NCBI RefSeq assembly: GCF_002198095.1
Contig: NZ_NHMK01000020.1
Location: 179,131 to 243,130 of the forward strand
Reading direction: 5' to 3'
DNA length: 64,000 nt
Source of the DNA: Deinococcus indicus
GTDB lineage: Bacteria > Deinococcota > Deinococci > Deinococcales > Deinococcaceae
In this document: positions 14,808-24,565 of the stretch, piece by piece
Layout: every line of letters starts with the position of its first letter
How positions within the stretch are numbered: the first letter of the stretch is position 1
The notes under the pieces: generated by a model
The model's database searches: none
What the model saw: only the letters and a program-made list of their open reading frames with translations
Told to the model about the DNA's origin: nothing
Position numbers and translations under genes: made by a program

Positions 14808-14906
14808 GGGGCAGGAAAGTCAACATTCCATTGGCACACGCACGCGCCGTGCTGGCTATCTAATGACGCGTCCTGCCATCGGCTACACGTACATCAAGGT
14901 GAAGAA
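14808..14906 (+). pseudogene. Relic: immA-like 3' end joined to serine-recombinase start
   Basis: This 99-bp spacer reads IPLAHARAVLAI-stop, resembling the LAVLAM-stop end of immA. It is followed immediately (14863) by ATG and MTRPAIGYTYIKVKK-stop, which resembles the first residues of serine recombinases (usual pattern AIGYTRVST). It looks like the debris of an older immA-integrase junction into which the darTG cassette was placed. The fragment is short, so the assignment is tentative. Confidence 0.5.
14863..14896 (+). repeat. Direct repeat, left copy, flanking darTG
   Basis: This 34-bp segment matches 16699-16732 at 28 of 34 positions. Both copies begin with ATG and encode MTRPAIG. Most differences fall at third codon positions, which suggests both derive from coding sequence of related recombinase genes. 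Confidence 0.75.
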
Positions 14907-15623
14907 ATGAAACTCCCCCCCGCCCGGAAGGCATTAGGAGCGACCGGAAAAGACATTCATCCTCTCGGCAACGATAAAAACTACTTGGTTCTCCATATCA
15001 CACCGTTCGAGGCGCTCGATTCCGTCCTGCGGTCCGGCTACCTACTTCCTAAAAATCAAGTAGTTCCAGTGCAAGATATTTCCAATCCGGAAATCCAAAA
15101 TATTCGAGCGGGACTAAAACCTCCGGACCCACCTGGCGGTACTCTTCACGATTACGTCCCATTCTACTTTGGGCACCACTCGCCGATGCTGCTGCAACTC
15201 GCCACAGGACGCATTTCGCATTTCAAAGGTGATCAGCGTGACATTGTCTACTGTATCAGCAGTGTTCAGGAAGTCCAGCGAGCAGGCCTCGCTTTCACTT
15301 TCACTGACGGGCACGGCATCGTTGCGTTCACACGCTTCTTCACCGATGTCAACGACCTAGACCAGGTGGACTGGTCGGTGGTGCACCAGAACTACTGGCA
15401 GGACACTCAAATGGACAACGATCGGCAACGCCGCAAGCAGGCAGAATTCTTGGTGAAGGACAAACTCCCCCTATCTGCCCTACTTGGTTTCGCAGTGGCG
15501 GACACCGACATGCAGACTGCTGTCAACGGGCTCTTGGCGCAGTATCCTCAGTACACATTTCAGGTCCCCACAAAGGTGCGGTCTGACTGGTACTACGAGC
15601 GTCACCTGACGAGGAGGAGGTGA
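14907..15623 (+). CDS. darT: DarT ADP-ribosyltransferase toxin (DUF4433)
   Basis: DarT enzymes attach ADP-ribose from NAD+ to thymidine (or guanosine) bases of ssDNA, halting replication. This 238-residue protein matches the family: LVLHITPFEALDSVLRSGYL at about 27-46 (NAD-binding His/Thr), LHDYVPFYFGHHSPML at 80-95, RDIVYCISS, and the catalytic-Glu segment KQAEFLV with E180. Length is normal. AAGGTGAAGAA precedes ATG 14907. The antitoxin follows after 3 bp. GC content and codon use are clearly lower than in the rest of the prophage, pointing to recent acquisition. DarTG is a known anti-phage defence system, so in a prophage it probably guards against superinfection. Confidence 0.92.
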   Translation: MKLPPARKALGATGKDIHPLGNDKNYLVLHITPFEALDSVLRSGYLLPKNQVVPVQDISNPEIQNIRAGLKPPDPPGGTLHDYVPFYFGHHSPMLLQLATGRISHFKGDQRDIVYCISSVQEVQRAGLAFTFTDGHGIVAFTRFFTDVNDLDQVDWSVVHQNYWQDTQMDNDRQRRKQAEFLVKDKLPLSALLGFAVADTDMQTAVNGLLAQYPQYTFQVPTKVRSDWYYERHLTRRR

Positions 15624-15626
15624 AAG

Positions 15627-16697
15627 ATGATTAACTCCGGAAAAGGGAACCTGCTTCAGGCTGACGTGGAAGCACTGGTCAACACGGTCAATACCGTCGG
15701 GGTCATGGGGAAGGGCATCGCGCTTCAGTTCAAGCGAGCTTTCCCCAAGAATTACAAGGACTACGTGGCGGCTGCCAAGGCTGGCGAGGTCCGCATAGGC
15801 CGCATGTTCGTAAGTGAACAGCCGCTCCACCGCCCTCATTACGTCATCAACTTCCCTACCAAGCAGCACTGGCGGGCACCCTCGGAGATAAGGTTCATCG
15901 AGGAAGGGCTGGAGGACCTAGTGCGCGTCATTCGTGCACACAACATCCGGTCGATTGCCATTCCTCCGCTTGGTTGTGGGAATGGTGGACTTGACTGGGC
16001 AGAAGTGAAACCCCTTGTGGAACAGGCATTTGCCAATCTCCCTGACGTTGAGGTCTTGCTTTTCGCACCTGGCGATGTCCCCGATCCACAGGCCATGCCA
16101 ATGGCCCCTCGATTTGCCAGAATGACGCCGAGCAAGGCGCTCATGGTGCAGCTAATTGACCGCTATCTGCAACCTGGGTACACCTTAGGCAGGGTTGAAT
16201 CACAGAAGTTGGCCTATTTCCTCCAAGCGGCCGGTGCAGAGATGCGCCTGGGATTTACCAAGGCACAATTTGGACCCTACGCGCATAACCTCAGCAAGCT
16301 ACTAGACGACATGGAAGGCGTCTACACTGACGGCCATGGCGATGGAAGTGGGCGTGCACGCATGCGCCTACGTGACGGCGCGCTGGAAGCCTCTCAAACT
16401 CAACTGGCCCAGGATCAAACCGCTCAGCAACAACTGCAAGAAGTGTCTCGTCTCATTGTAGGGTTCGAAACCAGTTACGCTCTTGAATTGCTGGCCAGCG
16501 TCCACTGGGTCGCGGTTGAACAAGGCGCCGAGACCTCTGAACATGCATTGAAATTGATTCAAGCATGGACGCCTCGCAAAGCTCAGATGATGCAGCCGCA
16601 TCACGTGCGAGTTGCTTGGCAGCGCCTTGAAGATCAGGGGTGGTTACAACGCCGTGCCGTTTTACCACCTAAAGCCACTCCATCAGCTGCTGAGTAA
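15627..16697 (+). CDS. darG: DarG antitoxin (macrodomain plus DarT-binding domain)
   Basis: The 356-residue antitoxin pairs with darT. Residues 1-150 are a macrodomain: GNLLQADVEALVNTVN, a GVMGKGIALQFK loop, FPTK with Lys79 (the conserved catalytic Lys of DarG) and PPLGCGNGGLDW. This domain removes ADP-ribose from DNA. Residues about 155-340 form the helical C-terminal domain (VESQKLAYFLQAAG ... AQFGPYAHNLSKLL) that binds and inhibits DarT. A GAGGAGGTGAAAG site overlapping the darT end precedes ATG 15627. Intact in length, so the pair looks functional. Confidence 0.92.
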   Translation: MINSGKGNLLQADVEALVNTVNTVGVMGKGIALQFKRAFPKNYKDYVAAAKAGEVRIGRMFVSEQPLHRPHYVINFPTKQHWRAPSEIRFIEEGLEDLVRVIRAHNIRSIAIPPLGCGNGGLDWAEVKPLVEQAFANLPDVEVLLFAPGDVPDPQAMPMAPRFARMTPSKALMVQLIDRYLQPGYTLGRVESQKLAYFLQAAGAEMRLGFTKAQFGPYAHNLSKLLDDMEGVYTDGHGDGSGRARMRLRDGALEASQTQLAQDQTAQQQLQEVSRLIVGFETSYALELLASVHWVAVEQGAETSEHALKLIQAWTPRKAQMMQPHHVRVAWQRLEDQGWLQRRAVLPPKATPSAAE

Positions 16698-16698
16698 G

Positions 16699-16732
16699 AT
16701 GACCCGTCCCGCGATCGGCTGCACATGCATCA
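16699..16732 (+). repeat. Direct repeat, right copy, flanking darTG
   Basis: This is the partner of 14863-14896 (28 of 34 identical) and starts one base after the darG stop codon. It forms the first codons of the recombinase relic at 16699-16830. Confidence 0.75.
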
Positions 16733-16830
16733 GCACCCACGGTGGGCGTGATGGGTACAGTCAGGCAGACCAGGCGGTGGAGATCACGCAGTCCGCGGAA
16801 GCGAAGGGGCATGGCTTCACCGCCTGCTAG
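16699..16830 (+). pseudogene. Relic of serine recombinase N-terminus, 43 codons
   Basis: The frame reads MTRPAIGCTCISTHGGRDGY, continues SQADQAVEITQSAEAKGH and stops. This tracks the N-terminus of serine recombinases (AIGYTRVST..Q..GYS...Q...I...A...GH) but has lost the Arg-Val before the catalytic Ser and everything after about residue 43. It is best read as a decayed integrase fragment left behind by recombination. Its TAG stop is reused as the start of the -10 box of the next gene. Confidence 0.6.
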
Positions 16831-16838
16831 CCTGCCCT

Positions 16839-17651
16839 GTGCTTTCCAGTCACAGCAACCGGCAGACGCAACAACTCCTCACCCAGTACGACGCGCAACT
16901 CCGTGAAGCAGCCGAACTGACCGGCGCGACCAACATCACCCGCGATGGTCCCCTCTGGCGCGGTACGTACGGCGAACGCGGCTTCGTCACGTACCGCGAC
17001 CTCGACCGCCTCACCGGCCTGGCTCTCGACCAGCTGATCGCGCGGACCATCGCGTACTACGCCGCTCAGGCGTCCATCACGTCCTTCGAGTGGAAGACCC
17101 GTGGCCACGACCTGCCCGCCGACCTTCCCGACCGCCTCACCGCGCACGGCCTGCAGGCGGAGGAACCGGAGACCGTCATGCTGGGCGAAGCGAGCCTCCT
17201 GGCTGCACCTGTCCCACTCCCTGACGGCGTGGCCCTGCGGCGCATTGACGATCAACCCGACCCGATGCCCGACCTGATCCGCGCCGCCGCTGCGCAGGAA
17301 CGCGCGTTCGGCGTGCCGTTCCCCACCGCCGACCTCGCGCGGCGCCTGCAGGACAAACGGGACCTCATGGAATTCTGGGTGGCCGAAGCGGACGGGGACG
17401 TCATCTGTGCCGGAAGGCTGGAACTGGTGCCCGGCACGGCGTTCGCGGGCATCTGGGGCGGCGGAACCGTCCCCGAGTGGCGCGGGAAGGGCATCTACCG
17501 GGCGCTTGTCGCGCAGCGGGCGCGGTCCGCTCTGGCGCGGGGTGTGCGGTACCTGCACAGCGACTCCACGGAATTCTCCCGCCCGATCCTGCAACGCAGC
17601 GGCCTGCTGCCCGTCACGACCACCACGCCCTTCATCTGGACGCGCCAGTAG
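16839..17651 (+). CDS. GNAT-family N-acetyltransferase
   Basis: Start is GTG 16839, five bases after TAGCCT (leaderless), so this gene is transcribed on its own. The protein is 270 residues. The N-terminal ~125 residues are a separate domain; the GNAT fold follows with its acetyl-CoA loop in GGGTVPEWRGKGIYRALV (about 205-222) and the C-terminal beta-bulge segment STEFSRPILQRSGL. The substrate is unknown. As a host-style leaderless gene between toxin-antitoxin cassette and integrase, it is likely a cargo gene expressed in the lysogen. Confidence 0.8.
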   Translation: MLSSHSNRQTQQLLTQYDAQLREAAELTGATNITRDGPLWRGTYGERGFVTYRDLDRLTGLALDQLIARTIAYYAAQASITSFEWKTRGHDLPADLPDRLTAHGLQAEEPETVMLGEASLLAAPVPLPDGVALRRIDDQPDPMPDLIRAAAAQERAFGVPFPTADLARRLQDKRDLMEFWVAEADGDVICAGRLELVPGTAFAGIWGGGTVPEWRGKGIYRALVAQRARSALARGVRYLHSDSTEFSRPILQRSGLLPVTTTTPFIWTRQ

Positions 17652-17687
17652 ACGCAACTCACCTGACATGATGAACGTAGTGACCTC

Positions 17688-19082
17688 ATGACCCCCACCG
17701 TCCGCGCGTACCTCCGCGTCTCCTCCGCCGCGCAGGTGGAGAAATACAGCCTCGCCTTCCAACGCGACAAGGCGCTCGCCTGGGCCGCGTACCAGGACCT
17801 CGGACCCGTGCAGTTCTACGAGGAACGCGGCGTGTCCGGCAAACTCGACGACCGCCCCCAGCTCGCCGCCCTGCTCGGCGAGATCCAGCCGGGCGACACC
17901 GTCATCGTGTACAGCCTCAGCCGCCTCGGACGCGGCGGCGCCGTCCAGATGCTGGGCATCGTCGGCCGCATCAAGGACGCCGGCGCCCGCCTGGTCTCCC
18001 TCACCGAGAACATCGACACCGAAACCCCCGCCGGGCGGCTCATGCTCACCATCCTCGCCGCCCTCGCCGAACTCGAAGTCGAAACCACCCGCGAACGCAC
18101 CGCCGCCGGACGCATCCAGGCCGCCAGCCAGGGCATCTACCCGCAGAGCGGCGCCGTCCTCCCCGCCGGGTACGGACGCGGCCCGGACGGCCGGATCGTC
18201 GAAGGGGCGTTCGCCGCCACCGTCCGCGAAGTGTTCCGCCGCGCCGCTGGCGGCGTCCCCTTCAACGCCGTCGCCGACAGCCTCAACCAGGACGGCATTC
18301 CCGGCGCGAAAGGCAAACGCTGGTACCTCGCCACCGTGCGCGGCATCGTGCAGGAACCCACCTACCGCACCGGGCAACTCCAGTACCGCCGCCGCAGCCA
18401 CGAAGACACCCCGCAGGCGTGGCTGCCCATCCCCTGCCCCATTCTCGTCACCGACGCGCAGTGGCACGCCGCGCAACGCACCCCCACCCGCAACCACGTC
18501 CGGCGCGACCCCAGCCGCTTCCCCCTCTCCGGCCGCCTCACCTGCGCGTGCGGCACGCCCCTCGTCGGGAACGCCCACAAGAGCGGCGCCGGGCACACCA
18601 TCCTCTACTACCGCTGCAGCCCCGACCGGCGCGGCACCCCCACCTGCCCCGCCACCGGCAAAGGCAGCAGCCTCTACCCCGTCAGCACCGTCGACGTCGC
18701 CGCCCGCCTCGCCCTCGCCGATGCCCTGCGCGACCCCGAGACGCTCACCCGCCTCACCAACCGACCCGACGCCGACCCGCACGCCCCCCAACGCACCCTC
18801 CTCGAAACGCGACGGGACGCCCTGATCGACCTGCACCTCGAAGGCCTCATCGACCGCGCCGAATTCACCCGCCGCCGCGACGACCTCCAGGCGCAGATCC
18901 AGGCCCTCACCCCCATCAGCACCCCCATCCTCCCCCCACCCGAACTCACCGACCTCGCCGACGGCATCCCCAGCCTCACCGAACACGAGTACATGGCGCT
19001 CCTCGATGACCTCGACGTGCACTTCACAACGCACAAAGGCGCGCACGTAGAAGTGCGCGCCCTGAACCTCCCCACCGCCTGA
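17688..19082 (+). CDS. int: Large serine integrase
   Basis: The 464-residue recombinase inserts and excises the prophage between short att sites. The N-terminal catalytic domain shows RAYLRVSSAAQ with the nucleophile Ser at residue 12 and a SLSRLGRG arginine cluster. The recombinase domain (PAGYGRGPDG ... LNQDGIPGAKGKRW) and a zinc ribbon (CACG ... YYRCSPDRRGTPTCP) follow, then a coiled-coil C-terminus. Length is typical for phage large serine integrases. No recombination directionality factor is recognised nearby. Its stop lies 22 bp from the secA stop, as expected for an integrase next to attR. Confidence 0.95.
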   Translation: MTPTVRAYLRVSSAAQVEKYSLAFQRDKALAWAAYQDLGPVQFYEERGVSGKLDDRPQLAALLGEIQPGDTVIVYSLSRLGRGGAVQMLGIVGRIKDAGARLVSLTENIDTETPAGRLMLTILAALAELEVETTRERTAAGRIQAASQGIYPQSGAVLPAGYGRGPDGRIVEGAFAATVREVFRRAAGGVPFNAVADSLNQDGIPGAKGKRWYLATVRGIVQEPTYRTGQLQYRRRSHEDTPQAWLPIPCPILVTDAQWHAAQRTPTRNHVRRDPSRFPLSGRLTCACGTPLVGNAHKSGAGHTILYYRCSPDRRGTPTCPATGKGSSLYPVSTVDVAARLALADALRDPETLTRLTNRPDADPHAPQRTLLETRRDALIDLHLEGLIDRAEFTRRRDDLQAQIQALTPISTPILPPPELTDLADGIPSLTEHEYMALLDDLDVHFTTHKGAHVEVRALNLPTA

Positions 19083-19104
19083 ACGCGAGTGGGACAGTTA
19101 AACC

Positions 19105-21714
<2,610 letters not shown>

Positions 21715-21869
21715 GACAAGCGAGTATAACGCGCGGCGCGCCCCGCACACGTTCGGATTTCAGTGAGGCGCGCATAAGCAACTTGAGTACAGACGGCTCA
21801 GACACCATGAACGCCCGCTCCAGGGGTGGCCGGACGCCCTTCCTCATGTGCGGCCCGTATGCTCTGCGC

Positions 21870-22334
21870 ATGACCCTGCGTGTACTGCCCGCTGCCCTGC
21901 TGCTTCCCGTCCTGATGGCGTCCTGCGCGCCGGTCGCGTCCCTGCTCGCCACGCGCGAGGAGCAGGGCCCCCCGCCGCGTCAGGCGGGACCGCTGACGGT
22001 CGGTGAGACCTGGACGGTGGGCGGCCCCATCGACGGCCGCAGCGTGGCCGCCACCATCGGCATTCAGGATCTGGTGGACGTGCCGGGCGGGACGGCCAGC
22101 GTGAACGAACGCGACCGGCTCGACGCGTTCGCGGCCGGGCGTGAGGGCTTCGGTCTGGCGCGCTACGACCCGGACCGCCGGTACCTGACGTTCTCGTGGG
22201 TGGGCACCGGGAACACCACCTACGTCTGCGAGGTCACGACCCTGCTGAGCCTCCCCTACCAGGGTCGCCTGACCACGCAGCGCGGCGGGCAGACCGTCGC
22301 GACCGGCACCTGCGAGGCGAACGTCAGCCGGTAA
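21870..22334 (+). CDS. Small lipoprotein
   Basis: ATG 21870 lies six bases after TATGCT (leaderless), so the longer upstream frame is rejected. The 154-residue product has a signal peptide ending in LLLPVLMASC, a lipobox with Cys at about residue 19. The remaining beta-rich domain, with two further Cys, has no recognised family (VCEVTTLL ... TGTCEANVSR). It is divergent from secA and ends in a shared hairpin with the next gene. Confidence 0.75.
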   Translation: MTLRVLPAALLLPVLMASCAPVASLLATREEQGPPPRQAGPLTVGETWTVGGPIDGRSVAATIGIQDLVDVPGGTASVNERDRLDAFAAGREGFGLARYDPDRRYLTFSWVGTGNTTYVCEVTTLLSLPYQGRLTTQRGGQTVATGTCEANVSR

Positions 22335-22349
22335 CGGCCAGCAGGAACG

Positions 22350-22376
22350 GGCCCGGATTCAGCGCGAATCCGGGCC
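22350..22376. terminator. Bidirectional terminator hairpin
   Basis: An 11-bp perfect stem, GGCCCGGATTC/GAATCCGGGCC, with a 5-base loop lies between two convergent genes; GTTT follows on the plus strand. Confidence 0.75.
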
Positions 22377-22403
22377 GTTTCCGTTCCCATCCGGAAGGGC
22401 CGG

Positions 22404-23576
22404 TCAGCGCCAGAGGTACGCCTCGTTCCACGCCTCGCCCCGGCGGATGAACGGCGCGCGGCTGCCCAGCACGCGGTGGCCGCCCTTGACGGCGGCGCGC
22501 ACGATCACGCGCGGGTCCAGGGCGGGGTGCAGCGTGCGGGCGAACGCCACGTCGTCCCGCACGTCCAGCGAGCCGCCACTGGCGACGGAATCGGTGCCCA
22601 GCGCGACCTCCACCCCGGCCGCCGCGAAGGCCGCCCAGGGGAATACCCCGCACTCCAGGTGGTGGTTGCTGCGCGGGCAGGTCACGACGGCGCTGCCAGC
22701 GCGGGCCACGCGGGCGATGTCGTCCGGGGTGACATTCACCATGTGGATCAGGGTGGGTCCGGCTTTCAGGGCGCCCAGTTCATCCAGGTAACGGACGGGG
22801 GTCAGTCCGGGTTCCGGCGCGCGGCCCATGACTTCCGCGAAGGTGTCGGGGTAGAAGGCTGCCAGCCGGTTGTCCCAGATGGGGCCGCCGCCGCGCGTGT
22901 ACAGGTCGTGCTCGGCGGGGTGTTCGGCCACGTGGATCTGCACGGGCAGGCCCTCGCCGGCGGCGTAGTCGCACAGCAGGCGCATCAGGCGGTGGCTGAC
23001 GGTGTGCGGCGTGTGCGGGGACAGGCCCACGCGCGGCCCGCCGGGGCGTTCCAGGCGGCGCCAGCGTTCCACGCGCTCGCGGACGGTGCGGAAGGTGTCG
23101 TCCGCCCGGTCCGGGAAGGTGCCCAGCGCCTCGTAGTACAGGACGCCGCCCAGGTCCTCGCGGGCCAGCAGGGCGTCCATGACCTCGGGGGCGTGCATGT
23201 ACACGATGTCGCCCACGCCGCCCGAGCCCAGGTCACGCAGGGTGTCCGCGCCGTGCAGGGCGGCCTCCACGCTGCGTTTCTCGCGTTGCGGGACGACCAC
23301 CTCGGGAATCCAGCGGAAGTACGGCAGGGCCGTGAACTCGTAGCGGCTCATGTCCAGGTGCGTGTGGGCGTTCACGGGCGGCGGGGCGATCACGCCGCCC
23401 ACCGTTTCCTCGCGGGCGTGCGGGTAAGAGGCGCGCAGCGCGGCCGGGTCGCCCGTCGCGGCGACCATGCCGCCGGCCACGACCACGCCGCCCGGCGACT
23501 GCGCGCCCCCCATGCCGGTGAACAGCACGTCGCAGATGAGCAGGCGGGGCGCGAGCGGGTCGGAACGGTCGGTCAT
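22404..23576 (-). CDS. mqnX: Amidohydrolase, probable aminodeoxyfutalosine deaminase
   Basis: This 390-residue COG0402-type amidohydrolase has the metal ligands HTH (about H71/H73), HVAEH (H215), H278 and Asp329 in GTDSVASGG, and a normal C-terminus. The start is ATG 23576, seven bases after TAGCAT. A Deinococcus member of this group has been shown to deaminate 6-aminodeoxyfutalosine in menaquinone synthesis. I assign that role from memory of the family rather than from a motif unique to it. Guanine, S-adenosylhomocysteine or other deaminase activity is the alternative. No other menaquinone genes are adjacent. Confidence 0.65.
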   Translation of the reverse strand: MTDRSDPLAPRLLICDVLFTGMGGAQSPGGVVVAGGMVAATGDPAALRASYPHAREETVGGVIAPPPVNAHTHLDMSRYEFTALPYFRWIPEVVVPQREKRSVEAALHGADTLRDLGSGGVGDIVYMHAPEVMDALLAREDLGGVLYYEALGTFPDRADDTFRTVRERVERWRRLERPGGPRVGLSPHTPHTVSHRLMRLLCDYAAGEGLPVQIHVAEHPAEHDLYTRGGGPIWDNRLAAFYPDTFAEVMGRAPEPGLTPVRYLDELGALKAGPTLIHMVNVTPDDIARVARAGSAVVTCPRSNHHLECGVFPWAAFAAAGVEVALGTDSVASGGSLDVRDDVAFARTLHPALDPRVIVRAAVKGGHRVLGSRAPFIRRGEAWNEAYLWR

Positions 23577-23621
23577 GGGCGGCATGCTACGCCGCGCGGG
23601 GCGGGCGTGGCCGCCACGGGC

Positions 23622-24356
23622 TCACAGCAGCGCGCGGATGCGGGCCTCCAGTTCACGGGCCACGGCGTCCGGCCCCTGCGCCAGCGTGTGCGCGCCCAGC
23701 TGCCAGCGGCCGCGCTGCTCGAACTCGCTGGTGAACAGGCTGGCCACGCCGGTCGCGCGGCGGTCCACCTCCAGGATCACCTCCAGGCCGCCGCCCGTGT
23801 GGAACAGCATCATCTCGACCTCGGCAATGCGGTACTGCCCGTGCGGGGGGCGGAAGGCGAGTTCCTGCGCGACGCGGCCGTGGTGGTGTTCGATCTCGCT
23901 GCCGCTCAGGCTGAAGCCCAGGCGCTGCGCGGCCAGGATCAGCGTTTCCGCCTCGCGGCTGGGCAGGATCTGCAGGTGGTCCTGATCGCCGGGATCGGCC
24001 GCGCCGGCGATGTCGGCGTCCGTGGCGAGCCACACCTGCGTGCCGGGCAGCGACAGCGGCGTGTCGAGCGGGACGCTCAGGCTGAACGGGAACTCGCGGG
24101 TCTCGCCGGGGCGCAGGTCGAAGGCCGGCACGACCGCCTGCCGGGTCAGCTGGTGCGTGACGTGGGTGTCCTCGTGCCGGTAGCGGGTGGCGAGGCCCAG
24201 GTTGATGCGTTCGATGCGCTGCTCGACGCTGCCGCCCTGCACGACCAGCACGCCGGTCAGGGTGTCCCCGGCGCGCAGGCTGGGGTTGTTCACGCGGGCG
24301 TCGACCTTCGCGCCGCCCACACCGATGGCGGCCATCATCTTCTTCAGGAATCCCAT
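23622..24356 (-). CDS. spo0M: Sporulation-control Spo0M-like protein
   Basis: The 244-residue protein matches the Spo0M/arrestin-like family. The N-terminus is MGFLKKMMAAIGVGGAKVDA. The arrestin-like beta sandwich includes LRAGDTLTGVLVVQGG and the phrase RPGETREFPFSLSVPLDTPLS. The C-terminal helical part has a GVASLFTSEFEQRGRW segment. It acts in the cytoplasm; in Bacillus it affects sporulation and cell division, but Deinococcus does not sporulate, so its role here is unknown. A longer in-frame start at 24461 overlaps the MITE-like repeat and is rejected. Confidence 0.85.
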   Translation of the reverse strand: MGFLKKMMAAIGVGGAKVDARVNNPSLRAGDTLTGVLVVQGGSVEQRIERINLGLATRYRHEDTHVTHQLTRQAVVPAFDLRPGETREFPFSLSVPLDTPLSLPGTQVWLATDADIAGAADPGDQDHLQILPSREAETLILAAQRLGFSLSGSEIEHHHGRVAQELAFRPPHGQYRIAEVEMMLFHTGGGLEVILEVDRRATGVASLFTSEFEQRGRWQLGAHTLAQGPDAVARELEARIRALL

Positions 24357-24400
24357 GCTGCCCGGTACGGGGCGTGGGCGGCGCGGGTTCCCGGTACGGC

Positions 24401-24560
24401 TGATACGGACTGCCGTTTGTTTCGTTGACAGAGCGGAAGACCACCGATCTGCCAACTCCACGTCCGGAATCCGTTTCTCTCCTACTCTGCGGGGCAGCTC
24501 TACGAGTCGCTCCGCTCGGATTGAACGGCTTTATAAGCCATTCAATCGGAGTCCGCATGA
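24401..24560. repeat. MITE-like interspersed repeat, copy 1
   Basis: This 160-bp element begins TGATACGGACTGCCGTTTG and ends CAATCGGAGTCCGCATGA, so its ends are imperfect inverted repeats. The central block (CTCTGCGGGGCAGCTCTACG) is shared with 54111-54273 and 55220-55380. There is no coding capacity. It fits the small non-coding repeats known in Deinococcus genomes and a non-autonomous transposon. Confidence 0.85.
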
Positions 24561-24565
24561 AAGGG

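Larger units (their letters stand above)
1..19104. mobile_element. Prophage, right-hand portion (left end outside window)
   Basis: A contiguous block of phage genes runs from a partial portal-like gene at the left edge to a large serine integrase ending 22 bp from secA. Terminase, Bet/RecT, RusA, replisome-organizer, Cro/CI-type regulators and integrase are all present in the order usual for siphoviral prophages. Many genes overlap by 1-26 bp and use good Shine-Dalgarno sequences, unlike the leaderless host genes to the right. Head, tail and lysis genes should lie to the left. The right boundary is placed between the integrase stop and the secA stop; it is inferred, because attL cannot be seen. 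Confidence 0.9.

Noticed and set aside
16827..19046. A 739-codon minus-strand frame opposite the GNAT and integrase genes
   Set aside because: Antisense shadow; composition is repetitive Gly/Val/Ala/Glu and both plus-strand genes are clearly real.
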